64,000 nucleotides of DNA from Gaetbulibacter_B jejuensis (GCF_039524015.1 NZ_BAAAGF010000004.1:388853-452852), one strand, 5' to 3'; positions 7,831 through 17,065 are shown, numbered from the stretch's first letter. Program-made: numbers and translations. Notes: a model not told the origin generated them from the letters alone.

Positions 7831-10829
7831 CAACTGAGGCTACAATTGAACAAGCAACCATAGACTGGTTAGAAGACCTAGGCTATACGCACAAAGACGG
7901 TACAGCCATAGCGCACCATCCTAAAGACGTCGTGCTAAAGGACGAGCTGTTGGCATTTATTCAAAAAACATATCCGCAATTACCAGCAGATATACAAGCC
8001 TTAGCGGTGGCGGAGTTTACCAACAACGTAGGTGTAGATCTAGACCATCGTAACCGTAGCTTCCATTTAAAGTGTACTAAAGGCATAGATCTTAATTACG
8101 AGTATGCACAGGGCAATGAAAAAGCAGTACACGTCTATCCTATGGATTTTAACAACCCAGAAAACAATAGTTTTTGGGCAGTCAATCAGTTCAGTATTAC
8201 AGGCAAAAACAAACGCAGACCAGATATTATCATCTATATTAACGGTTTACCATTAGTATTGTTTGAACTTAAAAATTGGTACAACGAAAACACCAACCTC
8301 AAAGAAGCACACAACCAAATAGAACATTACAAAAAAGACATTCCGCAGTTGTTTGAGTACAACGCACTCACAGTAATTAGTGACGGTAACGAGGCACAAC
8401 ACGGTATGTTTAGTAGTGGTATGGAGTGGTTCGCCCCTTGGAAAAGCATTACAGGTAAAGACACCGTTGGAGAAGACGATTTTCAAATGCATACCTTATT
8501 ATTTGGTTTGTTTCCCAAAGAGCGTTTACTCAACTACATTAAAAACTTCATCTTTCATGAAGATCATAACGGGTTGCTTATTAAAAAAGGTGCTAAATAC
8601 CACCAGTTTTTTGGGGTGAATTTTGCGGTAGAAGCCGCAAAAAAATCGGTACTTCCGTTTGGTGATGGTCGTATAGGTGTTATTTGGCACACACAAGGAT
8701 CAGGTAAAAGTATCTCTATGGCAATCTACACAGGTATTTTGCGCAGTTTACCAGAGTTGAAAAATCCAACTATTGTGGTTCAGGTAGACCGTAGCGATTT
8801 AGATATGCAACTCTACGAGAACTTTGTTTTGGCTAAAGATTTGGTAGGCGATGTATACCATGCCGAAAGTACAGACGATTTACGCAAATTGCTGTCCGCT
8901 GGTGCTGGTGGCGTCATTTTTACAACTATTGAGAAATTCCGTCTAAAGCAAACTACAGATGAGGCTTTAGGTGAACTAGAACATCCTATTCTATCAGAGC
9001 GCGAAAATATTATCGTTATGGCAGACGAGGCACACCGTACACAATACGGTTTGCTAGATGGATTTGCTTCTAACTTACGTAAAGCTTTACCAAATGCGTC
9101 CTTTATTGGATTTACAGGAACACCTGTAGATTCTAAAGATGCCGATACAGAAGAGGTGTTTGGTAATGTCATTCACACCTACGACATTAAACAAGCGGTT
9201 GAAGATAAAGCCACCGTAAATATTTATTACGAACCACGTTTAGCAAAATTACATTTATGGAATGAAGCTATAGACGATGATGTAGATGCCATAACTAATG
9301 ATGAAGAAGATACAGGCAATTTAAAATGGGCAGCTATTGAAGATGCAGCAGGTAGCGAAGACCGTGTGAATAAAATAGCTAAAGACATTTTGCACCACTT
9401 TACCAAACGTATAGAAACCTTAGACGGAAAAGCGATGGTGGTGTGCATGAGTCGTCGTAACTGTGTGAAAATGTATAATGCCTTAACCGCTTTAGAGGAT
9501 TGTCCTGAAGTGGCTGTGGTAATGACAGGGAATATCTCAAAAGACCCAATCGACTGGAACGAACATATAAGAACAAAAGACGCACAAGAAGCCTTAAAGA
9601 AACGCTTTAGAAAAGTAGACGACCCATTGAAAATCGTCATCGTGCGCGATATGTGGCTCACAGGTTTTGATGCCCCTTGTGTGCATACCATGTATGTAGA
9701 TAAGATTATGAAAGGGCATAACTTAATGCAAGCCATTACAAGAACCAACCGTGTATTTAAAGACAAAGAAAACGGTGTTATTGTAGATTATATAGGTATT
9801 GGCGATAACTTAAAAACAGCAACCGATAAATATACAGATGGTGGTGGTAAAGGAAAGCCAACCATTGATATGGAACAGGCTTTGGAATTGTTTTTTAATC
9901 AAGTTGAAGTGTGTAAGTCAATGTTACCTGAAACCGTTGACTATAGCAATTGGAAAGCCTTACGTGAAGCAGATAAAGTGTTGTTGGTTAAAAGTGGAGT
10001 CAATCATTTAGTAAAGTATGACGAAGATGCCAACAATTTTATGAAAGCCGAAAAGAAGTTGTCTGGGTTACTATCTATTGTAAAAAGCCAATCATTTATT
10101 CAAGAATTTGCAGTTGATGTCTTGTATATGCAACACGTTTCTAAAGCAATAAGAAATGCTAAATCTGTAAAATCGAATAGGAGCGAGCAAAAACAACAAA
10201 TTAAGGAATTAATCAGTCAAAGTATCGATTCCGAAGATATTGTAGATGTGTTTGCGATGGCAGGAATTGAAAAACCAGACATTTCCATTTTAGATGAAAC
10301 CTTTCTATTAGGTGCTAAAAAAGAAAAAGATGGTAATGCTTTAAAAATTGAAATCATCAAAAACATTCTTAAAGATGAAATCAAACTAAGGCTGCACAAA
10401 AACATAAAGAAATACACTTCACTAAAAGAAGAGTTAGAAAAGGTAATTGATAAATACCATAACAATGCTTTAGACAGTTACGCTACGATTGCTGAGTTGG
10501 TAGAGCGCGCACAAGAGCTACAACAAGACGATAAACGTACAGATGAGTTAGGTTTATCTGAAGAAGAATTGGCTTTTTACGATATTCTAGCAGCAAAGCA
10601 AGATATTATCAAAGAAAAAGGACCGATGCAAGATATTGTGCATGCTGTAGTAAAGGCTGTAAAATCCAATTTGCAACTCGATTGGACAAAAAAAGAAAAC
10701 GCTAAAGCTGCCATTCGCTTAGCGGTAAAAAAAGAATTAAGAGGAAAAGTATCAATTTCAAAACTAAACGACATACTCGCTGAAATCATGCAACAAGCCG
10801 AAGGGCAGTTTAGTGATTGGAGTGCTTAA
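7827..10829 (+). CDS. hsdR: type I restriction endonuclease subunit R (HsdR)
   Basis: A 1000-residue restriction and translocation subunit. An N-terminal PD-(D/E)XK nuclease domain has D133 and E147-L-K149 (in FELKN). Two RecA-like motor domains follow, with Walker A TQGSGKS (289-295) and DEAH at 400-403, plus a TGTP motif and a C-terminal helical domain that binds HsdM. The subunit cleaves unmethylated DNA after ATP-driven translocation. Length and motifs look intact. Its start is unusual: a synonymous copy of its first 11 codons lies 95 bases upstream and its stop overlaps this ATG. The next gene begins 16 bases after its stop. Confidence 0.96.
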   Translation: MTTEATIEQATIDWLEDLGYTHKDGTAIAHHPKDVVLKDELLAFIQKTYPQLPADIQALAVAEFTNNVGVDLDHRNRSFHLKCTKGIDLNYEYAQGNEKAVHVYPMDFNNPENNSFWAVNQFSITGKNKRRPDIIIYINGLPLVLFELKNWYNENTNLKEAHNQIEHYKKDIPQLFEYNALTVISDGNEAQHGMFSSGMEWFAPWKSITGKDTVGEDDFQMHTLLFGLFPKERLLNYIKNFIFHEDHNGLLIKKGAKYHQFFGVNFAVEAAKKSVLPFGDGRIGVIWHTQGSGKSISMAIYTGILRSLPELKNPTIVVQVDRSDLDMQLYENFVLAKDLVGDVYHAESTDDLRKLLSAGAGGVIFTTIEKFRLKQTTDEALGELEHPILSERENIIVMADEAHRTQYGLLDGFASNLRKALPNASFIGFTGTPVDSKDADTEEVFGNVIHTYDIKQAVEDKATVNIYYEPRLAKLHLWNEAIDDDVDAITNDEEDTGNLKWAAIEDAAGSEDRVNKIAKDILHHFTKRIETLDGKAMVVCMSRRNCVKMYNALTALEDCPEVAVVMTGNISKDPIDWNEHIRTKDAQEALKKRFRKVDDPLKIVIVRDMWLTGFDAPCVHTMYVDKIMKGHNLMQAITRTNRVFKDKENGVIVDYIGIGDNLKTATDKYTDGGGKGKPTIDMEQALELFFNQVEVCKSMLPETVDYSNWKALREADKVLLVKSGVNHLVKYDEDANNFMKAEKKLSGLLSIVKSQSFIQEFAVDVLYMQHVSKAIRNAKSVKSNRSEQKQQIKELISQSIDSEDIVDVFAMAGIEKPDISILDETFLLGAKKEKDGNALKIEIIKNILKDEIKLRLHKNIKKYTSLKEELEKVIDKYHNNALDSYATIAELVERAQELQQDDKRTDELGLSEEELAFYDILAAKQDIIKEKGPMQDIVHAVVKAVKSNLQLDWTKKENAKAAIRLAVKKELRGKVSISKLNDILAEIMQQAEGQFSDWSA

Positions 10830-10845
10830 AAGGGCTATATAATTT

Positions 10846-12075
10846 ATGAATCAATTTAAACTTGAAACCTTACTTCAAGCATCTGGAAATATAGTAGCTA
10901 CGCACCGTAAGGAAATAAAAGAAAAAGGGGAAGATTTTAATATATTTTCAATTCTAAATATGGAATCCAATGAGACAAAGACCCACTCAAATATGTTGGT
11001 GGCTTTGTTGAACCCCAGAGGCAATCACTACCATGAAGCTATTTTTTTAGAATTGTTTTTAGAAGAAATAGGGTATTCAGATTACACCAAAGAGGAATTA
11101 CCGCAAGTAAAGGTACAATCAGAATTTCATCTAGGTAAAATATCAAAAGAGTATAATGAAGGTGGTTTTATTGATGTTTTAGTATCATTCCCTTCTGGTA
11201 ATACCATAGCGATAGAGAATAAAATCTATGCAGGAGATCAACCAAAACAAATGTATAGGTATAGCTTGTTTAATAATGGTAAATCAACATTATATTATTT
11301 AAATTTATTTGGTGACAAACCTAGTAAAGATAGTTTATACAAATTAGGTGATGACGACTACCAAATTATAGCATACAAAAATGAAATTATAAACTGGCTA
11401 GAAAATTGTCTTAAAGTCGTAAGGCATGGTTCTATAATAGAAGCTTCATTAAAACAGTACCAAATCATTATAAAAAGACTAACACATACCATGGATAATA
11501 CCTTGCAAGAAAAAATGAATGCTTTAATATTAGAAAATCTAGAAGAAGCAAAATATATAAAAGCGCATTACCAAGAAGCTGTTAATTTAATCCGTGAAAA
11601 TTTTAGAACATCCTTATGCAATAGTATTAATAATTCTAATATGTCTGTAAAAGCCAGGGTAGATAAGGATATAGACCATAACTTTTCGAAAATTTGGTTA
11701 AACTCTGAGGCTTTAAACGCAAAAGGTGTACAATTGGGTATTGAATCTTTTTCTGGAAAAGGAAATACTGGAGGAAGAATGTTTATCGGAATTCTCGATA
11801 AAAAAAGAGAATATGAAACTATAGTGGATGGCGATCAAAGATTAAATTCCTATTGGCCAGTAGTACGGTTTTTGAAAGCGGAAGAAGACAATCCATTATC
11901 TCTTGCGAGTACTGAAATTTTAGAAAAATTACATAACAATCCTGATTATTTTAACGAGATGCTGGATGCAAGTTTAGATCAGATTAAATCTTTTGTAGAG
12001 ACGTATCACAAAGGTTATTTTAGTAATATTAAAAATGAAACTCAATTAGGGAGCAATTTTAAAGAGTCTAGTTAA
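10846..12075 (+). CDS. PD-(D/E)XK nuclease superfamily protein at the end of the hsd operon
   Basis: A 409-residue protein with a nuclease-like core: GGFIDVLVSF (D110) followed by AIENKI (E124-N-K126) and a conserved Gln a few residues later in GDQPKQ. This is the D-(E/Q)xK arrangement of the PD-(D/E)XK_4 type often seen in defence loci. A C-terminal region of about 200 residues, partly helical, has no recognised domain. It starts 16 bases after hsdR and is followed by a bidirectional terminator, so it is the last gene of the operon. It may be an accessory nuclease of the restriction system; a free-standing role is also possible. Confidence 0.75.
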   Translation: MNQFKLETLLQASGNIVATHRKEIKEKGEDFNIFSILNMESNETKTHSNMLVALLNPRGNHYHEAIFLELFLEEIGYSDYTKEELPQVKVQSEFHLGKISKEYNEGGFIDVLVSFPSGNTIAIENKIYAGDQPKQMYRYSLFNNGKSTLYYLNLFGDKPSKDSLYKLGDDDYQIIAYKNEIINWLENCLKVVRHGSIIEASLKQYQIIIKRLTHTMDNTLQEKMNALILENLEEAKYIKAHYQEAVNLIRENFRTSLCNSINNSNMSVKARVDKDIDHNFSKIWLNSEALNAKGVQLGIESFSGKGNTGGRMFIGILDKKREYETIVDGDQRLNSYWPVVRFLKAEEDNPLSLASTEILEKLHNNPDYFNEMLDASLDQIKSFVETYHKGYFSNIKNETQLGSNFKESS

Positions 12076-12091
12076 ACATATTAAAACAAAA

Positions 12092-12127
12092 AAACGGTTT
12101 GAAATTAACTTTAAACCGCTTTTTTAT
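12092..12127. terminator. bidirectional terminator after the hsd operon
   Basis: An inverted repeat CGGTTT...AAACCG (12095-12118) flanked by A-runs on the left and T-runs on the right, lying between convergent genes ending at 12075 and 12141. Confidence 0.8.
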
Positions 12128-12140
12128 TTACTGGGTTAAA

Positions 12141-12596
12141 TTAATTCTGATCAATCCTAAAATTACCAGGAGTAAATCCAAAGGTTTTCATGAGCCTTGT
12201 CCAAGTATTTATTTGTGATATTGCCAATGTAAGTTGTGCAATTTCTGCTTTAGTAAAATGCTCTAGTAAAGGGTTAAAAACACTATCAGATATAGGTTGT
12301 CTCTCTAGTCTGGTGAGTGCATCAGTAAACTTTAAAACAGCACGTTCTTTTTCACTAAAGTAATTGGTTTCTTCCCACACGCAAAGCGATGAAAGTCTTA
12401 AATCGGTTTCATTGTGTTTTTTAAGAATTTTATGATGCATATCTACACAATACGCACAACCATTTTTTTGAGCCACTCTCAATCTTATGAGTTCTAATAA
12501 ATGTAAATCTAATGTTGAATTATCTAAATAATTCTCAATGGCCATTAGGTTTGTAAAGATCTCTTGAGGCACATCTGTATAACTTATTCGTTCCAT
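12141..12596 (-). CDS. carboxymuconolactone decarboxylase family (AhpD-like) protein
   Basis: A 151-residue all-helical protein of the CMD/AhpD family. The redox motif is C47-A-Y-C50 followed by H54, the arrangement used by AhpD-like proteins for peroxide or disulfide chemistry. Family members with the CxxC act as thiol oxidoreductases; the substrate here is not known. The gene lies downstream of a Crp/Fnr-type regulator in the same direction, with an 80-base gap holding a perfect 16-bp palindrome, so it is probably controlled by that regulator. Confidence 0.88.
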   Translation of the reverse strand: MERISYTDVPQEIFTNLMAIENYLDNSTLDLHLLELIRLRVAQKNGCAYCVDMHHKILKKHNETDLRLSSLCVWEETNYFSEKERAVLKFTDALTRLERQPISDSVFNPLLEHFTKAEIAQLTLAISQINTWTRLMKTFGFTPGNFRIDQN

Positions 12597-12621
12597 AAAT
12601 ATTTAAATTTTAATTATGGTG

Positions 12622-12666
12622 TAAAGTTATTTTGAAGCTTTATCAATCTACTTAAGACATCTTAAG
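12622..12666 (-). promoter_or_regulatory. candidate Crp/Fnr operator and -7 box upstream of the AhpD-like gene
   Basis: A perfect palindrome CTTAAGACATCTTAAG occupies 12651-12666. Reading the minus strand, a TAnnTTTG-like -7 box (TAACTTTA, 12622-12629) lies about 22 bases downstream. This places the palindrome centre roughly 40 bases before the expected start of transcription, a typical activator position. The neighbouring Crp/Fnr gene (12677-13243) is the obvious candidate regulator. The assignment is inferred from position and symmetry. Confidence 0.5.
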
Positions 12667-12676
12667 AAATAACTAT

Positions 12677-13243
12677 TTATGCTTTTCTTAGTTCGCTGAG
12701 GTACTCAGGGGTAATTTCTAAATAAGAGGCAATCATATATTGCGGAACGCGTTGCGAAAACTCAGGTAGCTTATTTATAAAGTTGAGGTATCGTTCTTTG
12801 CTTTTTAGTTGTAAAAACACTTCGTACCTACGCTGTATAGCAATTAGCATATTCTCTGTGATAATCCTAAAATAACGCTCAAGCTTTGGGAATTTAATAT
12901 ATAAAGACTCTATAGTATTCTTATCTATGCTAAGTACTAAGGTAGGCTCAATAGCTTCAATCGATGATGATGAAGGGGTTTCAGTTACAAAACTCTCAAC
13001 ATTCGTTATCCACCAGTTTTCAATGGCAAATTGATTTATCTTTTCATTTCCTTTGGAATCCAGATGATAAGAACGCACTAAGCCTTCTATAATGAAGAAC
13101 TTTTGTGTACAAACGTGTCCTTCTTGCAATAAAAAGTCTTTTTTAGCATATGTTACGAGTCTAAAATGAGATAAAATGTCTTCAAGTTCAGAATCGCTAA
13201 AGTTAACGTACTTTCTAAAGTGATTTTTAAGGTGTTGACTCAT
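12677..13243 (-). CDS. Crp/Fnr family transcriptional regulator
   Basis: A 188-residue protein with an N-terminal cyclic-nucleotide-binding-type beta-barrel (residues about 25-115, including LLQEGHVCTQKFFIIEGLVRS) and a short C-terminal helix-turn-helix (MIASYLEITPEYLSELRKA). It is shorter than E. coli CRP, as is usual for this Bacteroidota subgroup, and lacks the cysteines of an Fnr FeS cluster. It likely binds the palindrome CTTAAGACATCTTAAG just downstream of its own gene, in front of the AhpD-like gene. The effector is unknown. Confidence 0.88.
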   Translation of the reverse strand: MSQHLKNHFRKYVNFSDSELEDILSHFRLVTYAKKDFLLQEGHVCTQKFFIIEGLVRSYHLDSKGNEKINQFAIENWWITNVESFVTETPSSSSIEAIEPTLVLSIDKNTIESLYIKFPKLERYFRIITENMLIAIQRRYEVFLQLKSKERYLNFINKLPEFSQRVPQYMIASYLEITPEYLSELRKA

Positions 13244-13281
13244 GTTTTATGAGAAGGTTAAAGCTTTAGTTTGTCAATTAG

Positions 13282-13764
13282 TTATAAAAAGAAACTATCT
13301 ACCATTTCCTCAAAAACAGCAACAGGGATTCTATGTTCTAAAAGCGGAAGAATCTTAATAGAAATAGGCTGTTCTGCATTAAGATGCTCGCCAATGTAAT
13401 GGAGTGTGCCTTTGGGGTCTATAACAGTATCTTTTGCTCCTAGTACCATAAAAATAGTACTTCCATTATTAGAAGGCGTATTTGGTAGTTGTTGCGCAAC
13501 TGATCTAGAGGCTAGGGCAGGATTAAAAAGTAGTGCTGGTATTTGCATCAGTTTACTAAGGTGAAACCCAGCAAATCCACCCATGCTACTACCTATAACA
13601 ACATCAATACTTTTGTTTGCATATGAGTCGTAAAGCCATGAAATAGCATTAGAGTTATTCTGATAATCAATAGAAGGCGCAATAACAGTTCCATAAGCCT
13701 CAAGTATGTTGCGCTTTTCTGGTTTTAAACTACCATTTAATCCGTGTAGATATAAGATATTCAT
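13282..13764 (-). CDS. YqiA/YcfP-type alpha/beta-fold esterase
   Basis: A 160-residue small alpha/beta hydrolase. It opens MNILYLHGLNGS (oxyanion HG motif) and has the nucleophile elbow GSSMGG with Ser60, and a late acid/His pair in GAKDTVID and LEHRIP. This is the layout of the YqiA/YcfP family, whose members are weak acyl-CoA or general esterases. The substrate is not predictable. It lies 38 bases upstream of the Crp/Fnr gene in the same direction and may be cotranscribed with it. Confidence 0.82.
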   Translation of the reverse strand: MNILYLHGLNGSLKPEKRNILEAYGTVIAPSIDYQNNSNAISWLYDSYANKSIDVVIGSSMGGFAGFHLSKLMQIPALLFNPALASRSVAQQLPNTPSNNGSTIFMVLGAKDTVIDPKGTLHYIGEHLNAEQPISIKILPLLEHRIPVAVFEEMVDSFFL

Positions 13765-13862
13765 TGTGTTTTAACTTAAAATCAAATATACTATAAGAAA
13801 ACCGAGGAATATAGTGTATTTAAAAAAAACAGACTCAAACAAAAGTCTACACAGTTATATAA

Positions 13863-14609
13863 CTATACCCTAACATCCAATAATCCAACACCAATTTGAC
13901 TATTCAAAGTATAAACCTCATTGTCAATGACTTCATAATAGCGTATACCAAGAACCACAAGACCAATATATGTTGAAGCAACAACAACCTCAGGAATCAA
14001 TTCAAAAGAGATGGAGTCAGAGTCAATAGCAAAAAATTGTGTGGGCGAAACCTCTAATGAAGAGGTCAAACCTTCAAAGTCAAAATCCATAACGCCAAGA
14101 CTAATTCCAATGTGAGTAGCAGGTTTAGGAGACTTAAAACTGCTAATCTTTAAATCAGAAAGGGATAACTTTTGTGAGGCCCAATCAAAATGAGAATATT
14201 TTGTAACAGCTTCAAGCAACTTGTGATGAGGAGTAAATGCAAACTGTCGCAAAAGGGTTCTTCCTTTTGCAGTTTGTAGCCCAATACCAACACGTCGAAA
14301 CCCACGTTCCGAAACCAAATCAAGAGCTTTTAGTGTGGTCAGTAAAGACATCATTCTACCATGCAAAGTACTATCCTTATGCCCATGTAAAAAATGCATT
14401 AAAGCTAATCTCAAACACTTTTTCACTTGACTACAATGCCCAAACTCACTAGCGTTTTCACGTACGCGCTGCATGTTGGGTTGTGTACGTATAGCTTTGC
14501 TATTAAAACCACCACCTGCCTTTCTAGCATAGCCAACACCTTTAATGAAGTAATAATTAATACCGTCTAGTGTACCACTAATTTTCAATATGCCTTTTTG
14601 TCGCGCCAT
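13863..14609 (-). CDS. conserved hypothetical protein (MARQKGILK family)
   Basis: A 248-residue protein opening MARQKGILKISGTLDGINYY, with a basic stretch (KGVGYARKAGGGFNSKAI) and RVRENASEFGHCSQ. I recall similar starts in unnamed proteins common in Flavobacteriia, but no function. The N-terminal 130 residues are basic and Gly-rich; the rest appears beta-rich. There is no signal peptide, membrane segment or catalytic motif. It stands alone between a gap and the hydrolase gene. Confidence 0.7.
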   Translation of the reverse strand: MARQKGILKISGTLDGINYYFIKGVGYARKAGGGFNSKAIRTQPNMQRVRENASEFGHCSQVKKCLRLALMHFLHGHKDSTLHGRMMSLLTTLKALDLVSERGFRRVGIGLQTAKGRTLLRQFAFTPHHKLLEAVTKYSHFDWASQKLSLSDLKISSFKSPKPATHIGISLGVMDFDFEGLTSSLEVSPTQFFAIDSDSISFELIPEVVVASTYIGLVVLGIRYYEVIDNEVYTLNSQIGVGLLDVRV

Positions 14610-15022
14610 AATGTGTCTAAGGTAATGAAAATTAGCGAGTTAATCAATAGGTATAGCGTATATATAGCGTATTAACTCTAGGTGATATTCAGGTTTTATT
14701 CGGGTTTACCGTGCATTAACCGTATTACAAACCCAGGTCACCACCAATACCAAACCATCTTTTATGTCTAATTTACTACAACTTCCAGTGATTTAGTATA
14801 AAATAAGCAGTGAAGTAAAGCACGTTAAAACATTAGAAATAGAAGAGACACTATTGCAACAAAATCTATTAACACATCTGTCTTAGGATAGTATAGGAAC
14901 TTTCTATTAATAGGAAAAAATAAAATTAAAATGAGCTCAAAGAAGCTTGAATCGTAATTTTTTGAGCGGGTAATACTGAGGACATTTGTAGAGCTTACTT
15001 CTTAAAAACAACTATAAAAACA
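14610..15022. other. 413-base gap without recognisable genes
   Basis: No convincing reading frame or RNA gene is visible. The only structure seen is a pair of 10-base direct repeats TATAGCGTAT at 14652-14661 and 14663-14672, 43-63 bases upstream of the minus-strand gene starting at 14609, a possible regulatory site. Confidence 0.5.
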
Positions 15023-15049
15023 AAAGCCACAACGTGTAGTTGTGGCTTT
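15017..15049 (-). terminator. terminator of the T9SS propeller gene
   Basis: A perfect 11-bp stem AAAGCCACAAC/GTTGTGGCTTT (15023-15049, loop 5) followed on the minus strand by a T-rich run. It lies 25 bases past the stop of the gene ending at 15074. Confidence 0.85.
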
Positions 15050-15073
15050 CGACTTTAAAAGACAAAAGAAGTC

Positions 15074-16198
15074 TTATTTTTTTATAAACTGAAGCGCTGT
15101 CCCATTCTCAAATGTTATAAAATACAATCCATTTACGAATCCTCGAACATCAATTTGATCTTCACTGGTAATACTACCTTTTTCCATTTCTGCACCTAAT
15201 GCATTATAAATAGTATAAGAAAGCTTCGATTCTATATTCATAATTTGAATAAAATCACTTGACGGATTTGGGTAAAGAGAGAGTGTCTCATTAAAAACTT
15301 CAGAGTCATTTAAAGATAATGTAGAATCAACTTTAAAAATAACAATATCTTTAGGGAAACTACCAGGATAACTCTGTATTGTAGTTTTATTAGAACCATC
15401 TAAATTATAACGATCCAGTAAATCTCCATTTGTTGAAAGTAGATACATATGGTTGTTTTCAACATCTAACTCAATATCAACATATAAAAGCGAAGCACCT
15501 GCAGTAAAGGTCGTTAATACAGTTTTTGAGTTCCCTAATAGATCTGTTGTAAAAATTTCTCCAGCGGTAAAATCTCTACTAATGTGGTAAATTAAATTAT
15601 TAGCGAGGTCTGTAGTAAAGTCACTAGGGTATTGTGTACCACCTGTATAGCTATATATAAGAGTACTATTACTACCATCTAAATTGTATCGTGTTAAATG
15701 ATCTCCATTAACATCTAAAAGATACATATGATTATTATTGACATCCAACTCTAGTTCGTCCAATAAATTAGTAGCTGATGGTGTATATGTTATAAGAGAG
15801 TTTTTGTTGTTGCCCACTAAATTTGTTGAGAATACTTCACCATTTACAGTATGATAAATTATACCATTTGTGGTATCTAATTCCATATCTCTTGGTATTG
15901 TTGAGTAGGAGTAAATAAGTGTAGAGTTGTTACCATCTAAATCATATCGCATTAAGTTTCTGCCATTAAAGTCAAGCACATATATATGGCTGTTGGCAAC
16001 ATCTAATTCAACATCATGCGCTAAAGAAGAAGAGCTAGCTGTGTAAGAAACTAATGAGTTTTTTGAAGTACCATCTAAGTGAGTAGTAAATATACCTTCT
16101 CCAGAATCAACATGGTATATTAAATCGGTTTGGGCATTAACAGTGTTGGCATAGAATAAATAAAAAAATAGGGCAAGAGATAAGTAGGTTTGTTTCAT
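15074..16198 (-). CDS. secreted beta-propeller-like protein with T9SS type A sorting domain
   Basis: A 374-residue protein with a signal peptide (cleavage near VNAQTD) and about six repeats of 40-45 residues of the pattern DLIYHV...IFTTHLDG and HIYVLDxNG..L.RYDLDGxNSTLI. These resemble YWTD/NHL-like propeller blades. The C-terminus (LYPNPSSDFIQI...GLYFITFENG...QFIKK) is a T9SS type A sorting domain, so the protein is probably secreted or cell-surface. The role is unknown; such propellers usually bind ligands. It is monocistronic, with its own terminator. Confidence 0.82.
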   Translation of the reverse strand: MKQTYLSLALFFYLFYANTVNAQTDLIYHVDSGEGIFTTHLDGTSKNSLVSYTASSSSLAHDVELDVANSHIYVLDFNGRNLMRYDLDGNNSTLIYSYSTIPRDMELDTTNGIIYHTVNGEVFSTNLVGNNKNSLITYTPSATNLLDELELDVNNNHMYLLDVNGDHLTRYNLDGSNSTLIYSYTGGTQYPSDFTTDLANNLIYHISRDFTAGEIFTTDLLGNSKTVLTTFTAGASLLYVDIELDVENNHMYLLSTNGDLLDRYNLDGSNKTTIQSYPGSFPKDIVIFKVDSTLSLNDSEVFNETLSLYPNPSSDFIQIMNIESKLSYTIYNALGAEMEKGSITSEDQIDVRGFVNGLYFITFENGTALQFIKK

Positions 16199-16404
16199 TT
16201 GATTTGATAATTTGGTTTAATGTTAACTAAAACGTGTTAAGTTTAAGCGGTATCGTTTTGAGTCGCAATGTAGTAAAAATCTTATTTTTAAGCTATACAG
16301 TATTTATAGTTTTTGATTAAATACTTTAGTATTAAAATCGTGCCCTTTTCATATAAAAAATAAAGTGCATTAAAGTTTAAGCAGATTAATTCATAAATAA
16401 TACA

Positions 16405-16439
16405 CATAAAAAAACGGTTTAGCGCGAACTAAACCGTTT
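16405..16439 (-). terminator. terminator downstream of tRNA-Met
   Basis: A perfect 11-bp stem AAACGGTTTAG/CTAAACCGTTT (16412-16439) with an A-run on its left, giving a U-tract for minus-strand transcripts. It sits about 24 bases past the tRNA 3' end. Confidence 0.85.
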
Positions 16440-16462
16440 ATTTACAAATAATTAAAATTCTG

Positions 16463-16536
16463 TAGCGAGATCGAGATTTGAACTCGAGACCTCCGGGTTA
16501 TGAATCCGACGCTCTAACCAACTGAGCTACCTCGCC
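16463..16536 (-). tRNA. tRNA-Met (CAT)
   Basis: A 74-base cloverleaf on the minus strand. The acceptor GGCGAGG pairs with TCTCGCT, the D-arm is GCTC...GAGC, the anticodon loop is TTCATAA with anticodon CAT, and the T-arm is TCGAG-TTCAAAT-CTCGA. The A-C pair closing the anticodon loop occurs in related elongator tRNA-Met genes. CCA is not encoded. The 5' GG start and GTAGCTCAG stretch suggest elongator rather than initiator tRNA. Confidence 0.95.
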
Positions 16537-16672
16537 ATTTGCTCTAATGCGGCTGCAAATATAAAAACAAAATTAATGTCAACAAACATAATACACTTAA
16601 AATATTTTTTAAAAATTAGTTTTTAAACTAAACAATTAATGTATATATTGAGCACTATAATTAAATTTACCT

Positions 16673-17065
16673 ATGGACGAAAAGATTAAGTTTGAAATGG
16701 AATTCCCTATTCACGCGTCTCCACAGTTGTTATATCAATATATTTCAACGCCTTCAGGACTATCTGAATGGTTTGCTGATAATGTAAATTCTAGAGGAGA
16801 AATATATACCTTTATTTGGGATGGTAGTGAGGAGAAAGCAAAAATGTTAAGTAAAAAAAGTGGCGAGCGTATAAAATTTAGATGGATGAGTGACGATGAA
16901 GATGGAGCATCATATTTTTTTGAAATTAAAATTCAAGTAGATGAAATAACTAAAGACGTGTCTTTGATTGTGACAGATTTTACTGAAGAAGATGAAATTG
17001 ACGAAGCCAAAATGCTTTGGGATAATCAAATTTCAGATTTAAAACAAGTTTTAGGTTCTGCTTAG
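16673..17065 (+). CDS. START-like domain protein
   Basis: A 130-residue protein of the SRPBCC/AHA1-like fold, opening with KFEMEFPIHASPQLLYQYISTPSGLSEWFADNV, typical of START-like proteins in Bacteroidota. The cavity-forming beta-sheet and long C-terminal helix are suggested by the sequence. The ligand is unknown. A TAAATTTA box at 16662-16669 lies only three bases before the ATG, so the transcript may have little or no leader. It is followed by a class IV aminotransferase gene, but a terminator separates them. Confidence 0.85.
   Translation: MDEKIKFEMEFPIHASPQLLYQYISTPSGLSEWFADNVNSRGEIYTFIWDGSEEKAKMLSKKSGERIKFRWMSDDEDGASYFFEIKIQVDEITKDVSLIVTDFTEEDEIDEAKMLWDNQISDLKQVLGSA

Noticed and set aside
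8253..10789. Several antisense frames inside hsdR (up to 179 codons)
   Set aside because: They are shadows of the strongly supported HsdR frame; none has a recognisable family.
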